Shown: positions 1-9,940, counted from the first letter of the stretch. The stretch: DNA of 64,000 nt from Pseudomonas lini (GCF_001042905.1 NZ_JYLB01000001.1:186001-250000), one strand, 5' to 3'. Notes: a model not told the origin generated them from the letters alone. Translations and numbers: made by a program.

Positions 1-28
1 TGGACTAGCGCCGGCAACGACGATCAAA

Positions 29-118
29 TGTGGGAGCGGGCTTGCTCGCGAAGACGATTTCACATTCAACATGGATGTTGGCTGATAGACCGCTTTCGCG
101 AGCAAGCCCGCTCCCACA
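29..118. repeat. REP-like inverted repeat
   Basis: Two perfect 24-base arms (29-52 and 95-118) in inverted orientation flank about 42 bases. The arm type, beginning with tgtgggagcggg, is a common extragenic palindrome in fluorescent Pseudomonas and recurs with variation at 6128-6216. It lies just downstream of the acetoacetyl-CoA synthetase gene, where a REP often ends or stabilises a transcript. Confidence 0.85.
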
Positions 119-131
119 GTGGATCTACGTT

Positions 132-2087
132 TCAATCATTCAATTCAGGGCGGTCACGAAACTGCTCCAGTGCCTCGGGATTGGCCAGTGCATCGGTGTT
201 CTTCACCTTCTGGCCGTGCACCACATTCCTCACCGCCAGCTCGACCACCTTGCCGCTGATGGTCCGCGGAATGTCCGTCACCGCGACAATCTTCGCCGGC
301 ACATGCCGTGGTGTGGTGTTGGCGCGGATGACCTGGCGAATCTGTTGTTGCAGCGCTTCGTCCAGTTCGACACCGTCGCGCAACTTCACGAACAGCACCA
401 CCCGCACGTCATCCTGCCATTGCTGGCCGATGGCAACGCTGTCCAGCACCTGCGGGACTTTCTCCACCTGACGATAGATTTCCGCCGTGCCGATGCGCAC
501 GCCACCAGGGTTGAGCACCGCGTCGGAGCGGCCGTGGATCAGCATGCCGCCGTGAGGCAGTTGCTCGGCGTAATCGCCCTGGGCCCAGACGCCGGGGAAC
601 AGGCTGAAATAGGACTTTCGCAGTTTCTCCCCGTCAGGGTCATGCCACAAACCGATGGGCATGGCTGGAAAATGTCGGGTGCACACCAGTTCGCCTTTTT
701 CCCCGATCACAGGCTGCCCGGCGTCGTTCCAGACTTCGACCGCCATGCCCAGGCTCTTGCACTGCATTTCGCCACGGCGTACCGGCAGCACCGGATTACC
801 GATCACAAAGCACGAAACGATGTCGGTGCCGCCAGACATCGAGGACAGGCACAGGTCGGACTTGAACGCGCGATAGACGTAATCGAAGCTTTGCGGGGAT
901 AGCGCGGAACCGGTGGACAGCACGGTTTTGAGGCTGCTCAGGTCATGACTTTCGCACGGCTTCACGCCGTTGCTTTCCAGCGCGGTGAGGAACTTGGGGC
1001 TGGTGCCGAAGACGTTGATGCGTTCGTCGTCGATCAGGTCGATCAAGCGCTCCGGGCCTGGATGAAACGGCGAGCCGTCATACAGCACCACGGCGCTATC
1101 GACGGCCAAGGCCGAGACCAGCCAGTTCCACATCATCCAGCCGCATGTGGTGTAGTAGAACAAGCGGTCGCCGGGGCCGAGATCGGTGTGCAGACCATGT
1201 TCTTTGACATGTTGCAGCAGCACGCCGCCGGTGCTGTGAACAATGCACTTCGGCACGCCGGTGGTGCCGCTGGAATAAAGGATGTACAGCGGATGGGCGA
1301 AGGGCACGGGAACGAATTGCGGCTCGCCGCCCGGGTCGTAGAAGTCGTCCCAGAGCGTCACGTTGGCCTGGCTGCAGAAATCCTCGATGCGCGCCTGGGG
1401 GCGTGCGTAAGGCACAACGATCAACTGCTGCAAGGACGGCAGTTGCCCAAGGATTTCATTAACCTTGGCTGTCTGGTCGATGTCTTTGCCGGCGTAGCGG
1501 TAACCGGCGCAGGTGATCAGCACTTTCGGCTCGATCTGGCCGAAGCGGTCGATCACCCCATGGGTGCCGAAGTCGGGTGAAGAACAGGACCAGATCGCGC
1601 CCAGGCTGGTCGTCGCGAGCATGGCCACCAGGGTTTGCCAGGTGTTCGGCATGCACGCGGCCACGCGGTCGCCGAGGCCGACACCGGCAGCTTTCAGGCC
1701 GTTTTGAAAACCGGCGACATGGCTCGCCAGTTCGGCCCAGGTCAGTTGTTCCCGTTGGCCGTTTTCGCCGATGGCCACTACCGCCACGGCATCGTCGCGA
1801 CGGCGCAGCAGGTGTTCGGCGAAGTTCAGCGTGGCGCCGGGGAACCACTGGGCGCTGGGCATTTGTGCGCCTTCTATCAGCACCGCGTCTGGCTGATCGT
1901 GAAAACGAATGTCGAAGAAATCGACGATGGCCTGCCAGAAAGCTGCCCGCTGATCGATGCTCCATTGATGGAGGGCAGGATAGTCGGCGATCTCAAGGGT
2001 GTGTCGCTGATTGACGAAGCGCCGGAAGGCCTCCATGCGGGTCTTGACGATGCGCTCGGTGCCGGGTTGCCAGAGGATGTCGGACAT
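132..2087 (-). CDS. aacS: Acetoacetyl-CoA synthetase (acetoacetate--CoA ligase)
   Basis: The 651-residue protein is an adenylate-forming enzyme that activates acetoacetate to acetoacetyl-CoA with ATP. The AMP-binding P-loop SSGTTGVPK is at residues 272-280. An N-terminal acyl-CoA synthetase cap and a C-terminal segment with the usual SGK lysine motif (near residue 615) are present, and the length is typical of the family. It lies on the same strand as bdhA and a GntP permease, which fits a route from external 3-hydroxybutyrate through acetoacetate to acetoacetyl-CoA. A repeat block separates it from bdhA, so co-transcription is likely but not certain. The general fold is certain; the substrate rests on sequence character and neighbours. 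Confidence 0.9.
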   Translation of the reverse strand: MSDILWQPGTERIVKTRMEAFRRFVNQRHTLEIADYPALHQWSIDQRAAFWQAIVDFFDIRFHDQPDAVLIEGAQMPSAQWFPGATLNFAEHLLRRRDDAVAVVAIGENGQREQLTWAELASHVAGFQNGLKAAGVGLGDRVAACMPNTWQTLVAMLATTSLGAIWSCSSPDFGTHGVIDRFGQIEPKVLITCAGYRYAGKDIDQTAKVNEILGQLPSLQQLIVVPYARPQARIEDFCSQANVTLWDDFYDPGGEPQFVPVPFAHPLYILYSSGTTGVPKCIVHSTGGVLLQHVKEHGLHTDLGPGDRLFYYTTCGWMMWNWLVSALAVDSAVVLYDGSPFHPGPERLIDLIDDERINVFGTSPKFLTALESNGVKPCESHDLSSLKTVLSTGSALSPQSFDYVYRAFKSDLCLSSMSGGTDIVSCFVIGNPVLPVRRGEMQCKSLGMAVEVWNDAGQPVIGEKGELVCTRHFPAMPIGLWHDPDGEKLRKSYFSLFPGVWAQGDYAEQLPHGGMLIHGRSDAVLNPGGVRIGTAEIYRQVEKVPQVLDSVAIGQQWQDDVRVVLFVKLRDGVELDEALQQQIRQVIRANTTPRHVPAKIVAVTDIPRTISGKVVELAVRNVVHGQKVKNTDALANPEALEQFRDRPELND

Positions 2088-2100
2088 GGCTTGGCCTCTC

Positions 2101-2201
2101 TCGTTCCCGCGCTCTGCGTGGGATGCCTCAATGGACGCTCGGCGTCCGCTTTGGGACGCGGAGCGTCCCGGGCTGCATTCCCACGCAGAGCGTGGGAACG
2201 A
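2101..2201. repeat. Nested inverted repeat (BOX/REP-like)
   Basis: Outer arms at about 2101-2123 and 2178-2201 are inverted copies of a cgttcccrcgctctgcgtggga-type unit. Between them an inner palindrome pairs ggacgctcggcgtcc-type sequence with its near complement. The whole block is an extragenic palindrome between bdhA and aacS on the minus strand, of a kind frequent in Pseudomonas. Confidence 0.8.
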
Positions 2202-2218
2202 TCATGCAGGCTGGCGGG

Positions 2219-2992
2219 TTACTGCGCCAACCACCCACCATCAATATTCCACGCCGCGCCACGCACCTGGCTACCGGCCTCGCTGCATAAAAACAGCACC
2301 AACTCACCCAGCTGCGGCGGCGTCACGAATTCCAGCGACGGCTGCTTCTCGGCGAGCAAATCATGTTGCGCCTGCTGCGGGTCGATCCCGGTCGCGGCGC
2401 GATCATCGATCTGCTTCTGCACCAGCGGCGTCAGCACCCAACCCGGGCAGATGGCATTGCAGGTGACGTTCGTCGTAGCGGTTTCCAAGCCGACCACCTT
2501 GGTCAAACCGATCACTCCATGCTTGGCCGCGACGTACGCCGCCTTGCCCACCGAACCGACCTGGCCATGCACCGAGGCGATGTTGATGATCCGTCCCCAG
2601 CCCTTGGCGCGCATCCCCGGCAAACTCAAGCGGGTGCTGTGAAACACGGACGACAGGTTGATCGCAATGATCGAGTCCCAGCGCTCCACCGGAAAATCTT
2701 CCACCGACGCCACGTGCTGGATGCCCGCGTTGTTGACCAGGATATCCACGCCGCCGAACTCACGCTCGGCGTATTCAATCATCTCGGCGATCTGCACCGG
2801 GTCGCTGACGTCGGCCGGGTGATGGCCGACCTTGCCGCCGAATTGTTCAACTTCGGCAATTATCCTGGATGCGTCGCCGAAGCCGTTGAGGATCAGGTTG
2901 GCGCCAGCCTTGGCCAGGCTCAGGGCGATTCCCAGACCGATGCCGCTGGTGGAACCGGTGACCAGTGCGGTCTTGCCCGAAAGAGTCGTCAT
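2219..2992 (-). CDS. bdhA: 3-hydroxybutyrate dehydrogenase (SDR family)
   Basis: This 257-residue short-chain dehydrogenase oxidises (R)-3-hydroxybutyrate to acetoacetate with NAD. The N-terminal nucleotide-binding motif TGSTSGIG, the NNAG motif and the catalytic Ser...YVAAK are all present, and the C-terminus resembles bacterial 3-hydroxybutyrate dehydrogenases. The start at 2992 (MTTLSGK) is preferred over an upstream in-frame codon because the conserved beta strand begins right after it. It lies between the GntP permease and acetoacetyl-CoA synthetase on one strand. This order matches a ketone-body catabolic operon. Confidence 0.92.
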   Translation of the reverse strand: MTTLSGKTALVTGSTSGIGLGIALSLAKAGANLILNGFGDASRIIAEVEQFGGKVGHHPADVSDPVQIAEMIEYAEREFGGVDILVNNAGIQHVASVEDFPVERWDSIIAINLSSVFHSTRLSLPGMRAKGWGRIINIASVHGQVGSVGKAAYVAAKHGVIGLTKVVGLETATTNVTCNAICPGWVLTPLVQKQIDDRAATGIDPQQAQHDLLAEKQPSLEFVTPPQLGELVLFLCSEAGSQVRGAAWNIDGGWLAQ

Positions 2993-2999
2993 GAATACC

Positions 3000-4391
3000 T
3001 CACACAATGCCAGTGGCGTAGAAAGTACCGATCACCACAAAAACAGCGAGTGTCTTGATCAGCGTAATACAGAAAATGTCTTTGTAGGCCTCGCGGTGGG
3101 TCAAACCGGTAACCGCCAGCAAAGTAATCACCGCGCCGTTGTGCGGCAGGGTGTCCATGCCGCCACTGGCCATCGCGGCGACCCGGTGCAGCACTTCCAA
3201 TGGAATATTGGCGGCGTGGGCGGCGCTGATGAACGTCTCGGACATCGCCGCCAGGGCAATGCTCATGCCGCCCGACGCCGAACCGGTGATGCCGGCCAGC
3301 AGGGTCACGGTAATCGCTTCATTGACCAGCGGGTTGGGAATGCTTTTGAGCCAGCCGGACAACACCAGAAAACCCGGCAGCGAGGCGATCACCGCGCCGA
3401 AACCGTATTCCGACGCGGTGTTCATCGCCGCCAGCAGCGCGCCGCTGACCGCACTTTTACTGCCTTCGGCCAACTTGCCGCGAATCGTCTGAAAGGCGAA
3501 CACCAGCACCATGACGATGCCTACCAGCAAGGCTGCCTGAACCGCCCAGATCGCCGTCAGTTTGGCGATGTCGGTGGTCACCGGTGCTGCCATTCCCGGC
3601 AGCGAGAGGCTGTGAGTCTTGCCGTACCACTCTGGAATCCAGCGGGTGAACAGCAGGTTCATCAGGCCCACCATTAACAGCGGCGACAGTGCGATCCATG
3701 GATTAGGCAGCTTGATGTCCGGCGCGGTTTCCGGCTCGTTGCGCAGCTCGGAACCATAACCCTCACCCCTGCGCTGGGCCTTGTTGCGTTGGCTCTGAAG
3801 GAACAGCATGCCGGCGCTGAACACGAAAATCGTGCCGATCACCCCCAGCCACGGCGCCGCCCAGGCGGTGGTGTTGAAGAAGGTGCTGGGGATGATGTTC
3901 TGGATCTGCGGCGTGCCGGGCAGGGCATCCATGGTGAACGAGAATGCGCCGAGGGCGATGGTCGCCGGGATCAGGCGTTTGGGGATATTGCTCTGGCGGA
4001 ACATCTCTGCGGCAAACGGGTAGACCGCAAACACCACCACAAACAGCGACACGCCGCCGTAAGTGAGCAGGGCGCAGACCAGCACGATCACCAGCATCGC
4101 CTGGCGTGTGCCGAGCAAGCGAATGGCCGCTGCGACGATGGAGCGCGAGAAGCCCGACAACTCGATCAGCTTGCCGAACACGGCACCGAGCAGGAACACT
4201 GGGAAATACAGTTTGACGAAGCCGACCATTTTTTCCATGAACACCCCGGTGAAGACTGGGGCAACGGCGGAAGGGTCGGTGAGCAGGACGGCGCCGAGGG
4301 CGGCGATCGGGGCAAAGAGGATAACGCTGTAGCCACGGTAAGCAGCCACCATCAGCAGCGTGAGAGCTGCCAAGGCAATGATCACACTCAT
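3000..4391 (-). CDS. GntP-family permease, probably for 3-hydroxybutyrate
   Basis: This 463-residue inner-membrane protein has about a dozen hydrophobic segments and the GntP-family signature regions, including the PGTPQIQNIIP-type loop and a C-terminal MASGGMDTLPHNGAV stretch. GntP carriers import hydroxylated monocarboxylates. The gene is first in the minus-strand set permease-bdhA-aacS, only seven bases before bdhA, so 3-hydroxybutyrate is the likely substrate. A strong AGGAG ribosome site precedes the start. A -24/-12 promoter lies about 55 bases upstream, so expression probably depends on the adjacent sigma-54 activator. Confidence 0.88.
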   Translation of the reverse strand: MSVIIALAALTLLMVAAYRGYSVILFAPIAALGAVLLTDPSAVAPVFTGVFMEKMVGFVKLYFPVFLLGAVFGKLIELSGFSRSIVAAAIRLLGTRQAMLVIVLVCALLTYGGVSLFVVVFAVYPFAAEMFRQSNIPKRLIPATIALGAFSFTMDALPGTPQIQNIIPSTFFNTTAWAAPWLGVIGTIFVFSAGMLFLQSQRNKAQRRGEGYGSELRNEPETAPDIKLPNPWIALSPLLMVGLMNLLFTRWIPEWYGKTHSLSLPGMAAPVTTDIAKLTAIWAVQAALLVGIVMVLVFAFQTIRGKLAEGSKSAVSGALLAAMNTASEYGFGAVIASLPGFLVLSGWLKSIPNPLVNEAITVTLLAGITGSASGGMSIALAAMSETFISAAHAANIPLEVLHRVAAMASGGMDTLPHNGAVITLLAVTGLTHREAYKDIFCITLIKTLAVFVVIGTFYATGIV

Positions 4392-4445
4392 GGTGTGTCT
4401 CCTGGATTGTTATTTTTGTAGGGTGAGGCTTTGTGGGGAGGGCTA

Positions 4446-4462
4446 TAGCGAGTTTCGTGCCA
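4446..4462 (-). promoter_or_regulatory. Sigma-54 (-24/-12) promoter of the 3-hydroxybutyrate operon
   Basis: Read on the minus strand the site is TGGCACGAAACTCGCT. The -24 box TGGCAC is intact and the -12 box TCGCT differs by one base from TTGCW, with the GG and GC dinucleotides correctly spaced. It lies about 55 bases upstream of the permease start. The only sigma-54 activator gene nearby is the neighbouring one at 4673-6088. Confidence 0.75.
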
Positions 4463-4553
4463 TAAGATTAAGTTATTGAAATATAAGATTTTATTATGAT
4501 TTTTTTGAGCGCTTGGAAGACTGCGGTCTCTATTTTGAGACGTGCAGCGCCCA

Positions 4554-4632
4554 AAAAGATCGCAGCCTTCGGCAGCTCCTACAGGGGAACGCGGAAATTC
4601 ACTGTAGGAGCTGCCGAAGGCTGCGATCTTTT
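4554..4632. repeat. REP-like perfect inverted repeat
   Basis: Arms of 30 bases (4554-4583 and 4603-4632) are perfect inverted complements around a 19-base loop. The arm contains tgtaggagctgccgaaggct, a known style of Pseudomonas extragenic palindrome. It lies between the regulator gene's 3' end and the sigma-54 promoter, so it may also act as a terminator or mRNA stabiliser. Confidence 0.85.
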
Positions 4633-4672
4633 GATCTTGAAAATATATCTACCAATGGAGACCAATGTCTCT

Positions 4673-6088
4673 TTATGTAGACTCGGCAATCCCCAACGCC
4701 ACCATCTTCTTGTACAACGTCGACCGCCCCAGCCCCAACCGAGCCGCCGCGTCGATAACCTTCCCCCCGCATTGCGCGAGGGCGGATTCAATCAATTGCC
4801 GATCAAACCGTTCGCGAGCCTCACTGAAGGTTTCATGGGCAACCGGCTCGATGGCTAGGGGCGCCACACGCTGCACCGGGGTAAAACTGCCAATCGCCGC
4901 GCGGATATCCGCTGCGTTCAGCATCAAATCATCACTGAGCAACGCCGCGCGCTCCAGCACGTTGCGCAGTTCGCGGATGTTCCCTGGCCAGGCGTGTTGA
5001 CCCAACAAATCCAAAGCTTCGGGGTTCAGTTCGTGCTGACTGCGCAGCTCCTCGAGGATCGCTTCGCTGAGGGCCGGCAGGTCGTCGAGGCGATCACGCA
5101 GGGGCGGGACCTGAATCGGCAGCACGTTGAGGCGGTAATACAAATCGGCGCGAAACTCGCCGCGTTTGATCGCCGCTTCCAGATCGGTGGAAGTGGCCGC
5201 GATCACCCGCACATCGCTCTGGATCACTTCATTGGAGCCCACCGGCTCGAACTCCTTTTCCTGCAACACTCGCAGCAGTTTGCTTTGCAGTGGCAGCGGC
5301 ATATCGCCGATTTCATCGAGAAACAGCGTGCCGCCCTGAGCGATTTGCAACTTGCCGGTGCGGCCCTTGCGATCGGCGCCGGTGAATGCGCCGGGGGCGG
5401 TGCCAAAGAACTCGGCTTCCAGCAGTGACTCGGGAATCGCCGCGCTGTTGATACTGACGAAAGCTTTATGCGCCCGAGGCGAAGCGCCGTGGATCGCCTG
5501 GGCCAGCAGCTCCTTGCCGGTGCCGGTTTCGCCGAGCAACAACACCGGTGACTCGGCACTGGCGCTGCGCCGGGCGCGGCGTTTGACTTCCAGGCTGGCG
5601 GCGCTGGTGCCGATGAAATGGGCGAAGTTGTACTTGGTCTGCCGCGCCCGCAGCAGCGAGCGGGTCGAGGCCAGTTCTTCCTGCATGCTCAGGTAGCGCT
5701 TGAGCATCGGCGACAGGCTGCGCAACTCGTCGAACAGGGCAAAACCGATGGCGCCAATCACCGCGCCGGCATCGTCGTGAATCGGCAGGCGCATCACCAC
5801 CAGCGGTTCCTTGGGGGTGTCCTGCATGTCCAGCAGGATGGGTCGTCCGGTGCGCACCACGTCGCGCAACAGGCTGCCGGGGATCACGCTTTCACAGGCC
5901 CTGCCGATCGCACCTTCGGCCGATTCGAGGCCGAAACGCCGGGCATAACGCTCGTTCATCCAGACGATGTTCGCATCGCGGTCGACAATCACCGTGCCTT
6001 CGCTCGATTGCTCGATGATTTCGAACAGCGAGCGGATCGCCAGGGTGCGAACGCGCTGGTAGTCCTTGAGGCTTTCGGTGGTGTTCAT
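4673..6088 (-). CDS. hbcR: Sigma-54-dependent activator of 3-hydroxybutyrate use (HbcR-like)
   Basis: The 471-residue regulator has an N-terminal PAS-like sensor (about residues 20-125), a central AAA+ domain and a C-terminal Fis-type helix-turn-helix (about 425-465). Walker A is GETGTGKE at 186-193 and the sigma-54 contact loop is GAFTGA at 233-238. These features define an enhancer-binding protein that opens sigma-54 promoters. The adjacent permease-bdhA-aacS genes carry a -24/-12 promoter, which points to them as the target. The name hbcR is given by analogy with the P. aeruginosa regulator next to bdhA. The ligand is not visible in the sequence. Confidence 0.85.
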   Translation of the reverse strand: MNTTESLKDYQRVRTLAIRSLFEIIEQSSEGTVIVDRDANIVWMNERYARRFGLESAEGAIGRACESVIPGSLLRDVVRTGRPILLDMQDTPKEPLVVMRLPIHDDAGAVIGAIGFALFDELRSLSPMLKRYLSMQEELASTRSLLRARQTKYNFAHFIGTSAASLEVKRRARRSASAESPVLLLGETGTGKELLAQAIHGASPRAHKAFVSINSAAIPESLLEAEFFGTAPGAFTGADRKGRTGKLQIAQGGTLFLDEIGDMPLPLQSKLLRVLQEKEFEPVGSNEVIQSDVRVIAATSTDLEAAIKRGEFRADLYYRLNVLPIQVPPLRDRLDDLPALSEAILEELRSQHELNPEALDLLGQHAWPGNIRELRNVLERAALLSDDLMLNAADIRAAIGSFTPVQRVAPLAIEPVAHETFSEARERFDRQLIESALAQCGGKVIDAAARLGLGRSTLYKKMVALGIAEST

Positions 6089-6127
6089 GGGGGCTGATCC
6101 TGATTAAGTATTGCCTGTGCTGGCCCA

Positions 6128-6216
6128 ATCGCGGGCAAGCCCGCTCCCACAGGATTTGGGGTTGCCGCTGAATTTGGGCACGACATAAAACCTGTGGGAG
6201 CCGGGCTTGCCCGCGA
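6128..6216. repeat. REP-like inverted repeat
   Basis: Arms at about 6128-6152 and 6192-6216 are inverted copies of a gcgggcaagcccgctcccac-type unit. One base differs (an extra g/c in the right arm region). It lies between the hbcR start and the yejF-like 3' end. Confidence 0.8.
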
Positions 6217-6249
6217 TGGCCGCGACGCGGTTCATCGGCGTACACGGGA

Positions 6250-7830
6250 TTATGCCCACCCCGGACGCGCCGCCGCCAACAGCTCTTTGGTATACGGATG
6301 CTGCGGCGAGTCGAACACGTCGTGGCTGGCGCCGCTTTCCACCACTTTGCCGTCCTTGATCACGATCATGTCGTGGGCCAGGGCGCGCACCACCGCCAGG
6401 TCGTGGCTGATGAACAGGTAAGTCAGGCCATGTTTCTCCTGAAGCTGACGGAGCAGGGCGACCACTTGTTTTTGTACCGTGCGATCCAGCGCCGAGGTCG
6501 GTTCGTCGAGCAGGATCAGCGCCGGTTTCAGCACCAGTGCGCGGGCAATGGCGATGCGCTGGCGTTGGCCGCCGGAGAATTCGTGCGGGTAGCGATGACG
6601 GCTTTGCGGGTCGAGGCCGACTTCTTCCAGCACCCGGATCACCTGGGCTTCGCATTCATCCGGGGTGGATTGGCTGTGCACCTCAAGACCTTCACTGATG
6701 ATCTGCGCCACTGACATTCGCGGGCTGAGACTGCCGAAGGGGTCCTGGAACACCACCTGCATTTTCTTGCGCCACGGTCGCAGCTGCTTTTGCGTCAAGC
6801 CATCCAGGGCCTCACCCTGAAAGCGAATGCTGCCCTGCGAGTCGAGCAAGCGCAGGATCGCCTGACCCAGCGTGGACTTGCCCGAACCGGACTCGCCGAC
6901 GATGCCCAACGTCTTGCCGCGCTGGACGTTCAGGCTGATGCCATTCACCGCGCGCAGGTAAGTTTTTCGCTGAAACAGGCCGCCACCGAGGGCGAACTGC
7001 ACCTGCAAATTATCCACTTCCAGCACTTTTTCGCGCTCGTCCCGGGGCAGGGCTTCGCCTTCCGGTTCGGCGTTCAGCAGCACGCAGCTGTAAGGGTGTT
7101 TCGGCTCAGTGAACAGTGTTTCGCAGGGTGCCTGCTCGACGATTTCCCCGGCGTGCATCACACACACTCGCTGAGCAATGCTGCGCACCAGATTGAGGTC
7201 GTGGCTGATCAGCAGCAGCGACATGCCGAGCCTCCGTTGCAGGGATTTGAGCAACAGCAGGATCTTGCGCTGCACTGTCACATCCAGCGCAGTGGTCGGC
7301 TCATCGGCGATCAGCAATTCCGGCTCGCAGGCCAGGGCCATGGCGATCATCACCCGTTGCCGTTGACCGCCGGACAGTTGATGGGGATAGGCCTTGAGCC
7401 GCTCTTCGGGCTTCTGGATGCCCACCAGTTGCAGCAACTCGAGAATCCGCGCTTGCGCCGCTTTGCCGCCCAGTCCTTTATGCAGCAACAGGGTTTCGCC
7501 AATTTGTTTTTCGATGTTGTGCAGAGGATTGAGGGAGCTCATCGGCTCCTGAAAAATCATCGCGATCCGGTTGCCGCGCAGCTCGCGCAAAGTCTTGATG
7601 TCAGCGCCGATCAATTCCTGGCCGCGATAGCGAATGCTACCAGTGGTTTCAGTGCCGGTCTCGGGCAGCAGTTGCAGGATCGAGTGGGCGGTCACCGATT
7701 TGCCGCAACCCGACTCGCCGACCAACGCCAGGCACTCGCCGGGGCGGATGTCCAGGCACAGGTTGCGCACCACGGTCTGGCCGCTGAAGGCCACGGAGAG
7801 GTCACGGATTTCGATCAGGTTGTCACTCAT
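6250..7830 (-). CDS. yejF: ABC transporter ATP-binding protein, tandem nucleotide-binding domains (YejF-like)
   Basis: This 526-residue protein carries two full ABC ATPase domains. Each half has a Walker A (GESGCGKS in the first, GESGSGKS in the second), a signature (LSGGQRQR and FSGGQRQR) and a Walker B. It would energise import of peptides through the YejBE permease. The start at 7830 (MSDNL) is chosen because the conserved domain begins there. The preceding permease gene ends 27 bases upstream, as in yejABEF operons. The E. coli homologue imports microcin C and other peptides; the natural substrate here is unknown. Confidence 0.92.
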   Translation of the reverse strand: MSDNLIEIRDLSVAFSGQTVVRNLCLDIRPGECLALVGESGCGKSVTAHSILQLLPETGTETTGSIRYRGQELIGADIKTLRELRGNRIAMIFQEPMSSLNPLHNIEKQIGETLLLHKGLGGKAAQARILELLQLVGIQKPEERLKAYPHQLSGGQRQRVMIAMALACEPELLIADEPTTALDVTVQRKILLLLKSLQRRLGMSLLLISHDLNLVRSIAQRVCVMHAGEIVEQAPCETLFTEPKHPYSCVLLNAEPEGEALPRDEREKVLEVDNLQVQFALGGGLFQRKTYLRAVNGISLNVQRGKTLGIVGESGSGKSTLGQAILRLLDSQGSIRFQGEALDGLTQKQLRPWRKKMQVVFQDPFGSLSPRMSVAQIISEGLEVHSQSTPDECEAQVIRVLEEVGLDPQSRHRYPHEFSGGQRQRIAIARALVLKPALILLDEPTSALDRTVQKQVVALLRQLQEKHGLTYLFISHDLAVVRALAHDMIVIKDGKVVESGASHDVFDSPQHPYTKELLAAARPGWA

Positions 7831-7856
7831 ATCAACGGTCCGCTTCATGATCGTGA

Positions 7857-8879
7857 TCAAGATCTAGGGTCAAAGGCATCACGTAATGCCTCGCCAATGA
7901 ACACCAGTAAAGAAAGAATCAGCGCCAGGGTGAAAAACGCTGTGAGACCCAGCCACGGTGCCTGCAGGTTCTGCTTGCCTTGACCGATCAATTCGCCCAG
8001 GGAAGCACTGCCAGCGGGCATACCGAAGCCGAGAAAATCTAGCGCCGTGAGGGTGGAAATCGCGCCGGTCAAAATGAACGGCAGATAACTCAGGGTGGCG
8101 TTCATGGCGTTGGGCAGAATGTGCCGCACGATTACCTTGCGATCGGTCAGCCCCAGTGCACGGGCGGCCTTGACGTATTCCAGGTTGCGTCCGCGCAGGA
8201 ACTCGGCGCGCACCACGTCCACCAGGGCCAGCCAGGAAAACAGCGCCATGATTCCCAGCAGCCACCAGAAATTAGGCTCGACGAACCCCGACAGAATGAT
8301 CAACAGGTACAGCACCGGCAGCCCCGACCAGACTTCCAGCAAGCGCTGACCGAGCAGGTCGACCCAGCCGCCGTAATAGCCTTGCAGCGCACCGGCGGCG
8401 ATGCCGATCAACGCGCTGATGAAGGTCAGCGCCAGCGCGAACAGGATCGACACCCGCGCGCCGAAAATCACCCGGGCCAACACGTCCCGGGCCTGATCGT
8501 CGGTGCCCAGCCAGTTGACCTTCGACGGTGGACTCGGCGCCGGTTGGTTGAGGTCGTAATTGGGTGTGTCGTCGCTGAACGGGATCGGCGGAAACAGCAT
8601 CCAGCCGCCGTCCTTGTGAATCAGCTTTTGCACGTATTCGCTGCGGTAGTCGGCTTGAAAGGGCAGTTGCCCGCCAAATTCCTGTTCGGTGTGGCGTTTG
8701 AATGCCGGGAAATACAGCGAGCCCTGATAACTGACCATCAGCGGTTTGTCGTTGGCGATCAGCTCGCCGCCCAGGGTCAGCAGGAACAGGCCGATAAATA
8801 ACCACAGCGACCACCAGCCCCGGCGGTTTTTCTTGAAACGCTCGAAACGGCGACGGCCCAGCGGCGAGAGCTTGAACAT
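7857..8879 (-). CDS. yejE: Peptide ABC transporter permease (YejE-like)
   Basis: The 340-residue inner-membrane protein has an N-terminal transmembrane helix, a periplasmic stretch of about 100 residues, then a BPD_transp_1 permease domain. The EAA-type loop is around RAARALGLTDRKVIVRHILPN. The start at 8879 ([11 protein letters not shown]) overlaps the end of yejB by one base, showing tight coupling. It pairs with YejB to form the translocation channel of a peptide importer. Confidence 0.92.
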   Translation of the reverse strand: MFKLSPLGRRRFERFKKNRRGWWSLWLFIGLFLLTLGGELIANDKPLMVSYQGSLYFPAFKRHTEQEFGGQLPFQADYRSEYVQKLIHKDGGWMLFPPIPFSDDTPNYDLNQPAPSPPSKVNWLGTDDQARDVLARVIFGARVSILFALALTFISALIGIAAGALQGYYGGWVDLLGQRLLEVWSGLPVLYLLIILSGFVEPNFWWLLGIMALFSWLALVDVVRAEFLRGRNLEYVKAARALGLTDRKVIVRHILPNAMNATLSYLPFILTGAISTLTALDFLGFGMPAGSASLGELIGQGKQNLQAPWLGLTAFFTLALILSLLVFIGEALRDAFDPRS

Positions 8880-9940
8880 CAGGCGTTCCTCGCGGCGAAG
8901 TCGATGCGTGGGTCGACCAGGGTGTAGCAAAGGTCGCCGATGAGTTTTATCAGCAGGCCGAACAAGGTGAAGATGAACAGCGAACCGAAGACTACCGGAT
9001 AGTCCCGTGATACCGCGGCTTCGTAACTCATGCGGCCCAGGCCATCGAGGGAAAAAATCACTTCGATCAGCAGCGAACCAGCGAAAAATACGCTGATGAA
9101 GGCCTGCGGAATCCCCGACACCACCAGCAGCATGGCGTTGCGAAACACATGGCCGTAAAGCACCCGACGTTCACTCAAGCCCTTGGCCCGGGCGGTGACC
9201 ACGTATTGGCGGGTGATTTCATTGAGGAAGGAGTTCTTGGTGAGGATAGTCAGGGTGGCGAAACCGCCGACCACCAGCGCCGTCACCGGCAGCACCAGGT
9301 GCCAGAAGTAATCGGTGATTTTGCCCAAGGTCGACAGTGACTCGAAATTGTCCGAGACCAGGCCGCGCACCGGGAACCAGTTCAACGAAGTACCGCCGGC
9401 GAAGACCACGATCAGGAACATCGCGAACAGGAACGCCGGCATCGCATAACCGATGATGATCGCGGTGCTGCTCCAGATATCGAAATGGCTGCCATGGTGC
9501 ACAGCCTTGCGGATGCCCAGAGGGATCGACACCAGATAAGTGATCAGCGTGGCCCAGAGCCCGAGAGAAATGGTCACTGGCATTTTTTCCAGAATCAGGT
9601 CGGTGACGGTGGCACCGCGGAAAAAGCTCTTGCCGAAGTCGAGGCGGGCGTAGCTCTTGAGCATCAGCCACAGGCGTTCCGGCGCCGGTTTATCGAAGCC
9701 GTATTGCTTTTCGATCTCTTTGATCAGCTGCGGATCGAGCCCGCGACTGGCACGCGAGCTGCCCAGCACGGCTTCGCTGGAACCGCCGCCGACATTTGCG
9801 CCGCCGATGCCTTGCAGGCGCGCGATGGCCTGTTCCACCGGGCCACCCGGCGCGGCCTGGACGATAACGAAATTGACCAGAAGAATGATCACCAGTGTCG
9901 GAATGATCAGCAGCAAGCGCCGCAGTACGTAAGCCCACAT
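8879..9940 (-). CDS. yejB: Peptide ABC transporter permease (YejB-like)
   Basis: This 353-residue DppB/OppB-type permease starts [16 protein letters not shown], a classic N-terminal signal-anchor of the family. The EAA loop ([19 protein letters not shown]) lies in the C-terminal half. The start at 9940 overlaps the stop of the binding-protein gene. It forms the membrane channel with YejE. The insertion between the first helix and the core, rich in Gly and Ser, is usual for YejB proteins. Confidence 0.92.
   Translation of the reverse strand: MWAYVLRRLLLIIPTLVIILLVNFVIVQAAPGGPVEQAIARLQGIGGANVGGGSSEAVLGSSRASRGLDPQLIKEIEKQYGFDKPAPERLWLMLKSYARLDFGKSFFRGATVTDLILEKMPVTISLGLWATLITYLVSIPLGIRKAVHHGSHFDIWSSTAIIIGYAMPAFLFAMFLIVVFAGGTSLNWFPVRGLVSDNFESLSTLGKITDYFWHLVLPVTALVVGGFATLTILTKNSFLNEITRQYVVTARAKGLSERRVLYGHVFRNAMLLVVSGIPQAFISVFFAGSLLIEVIFSLDGLGRMSYEAAVSRDYPVVFGSLFIFTLFGLLIKLIGDLCYTLVDPRIDFAARNA

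Noticed and set aside
6790..7983. Long plus-strand open frame
   Set aside because: It lies opposite the well-supported yejF-like gene and has the His/Gln-rich look of an antisense frame.
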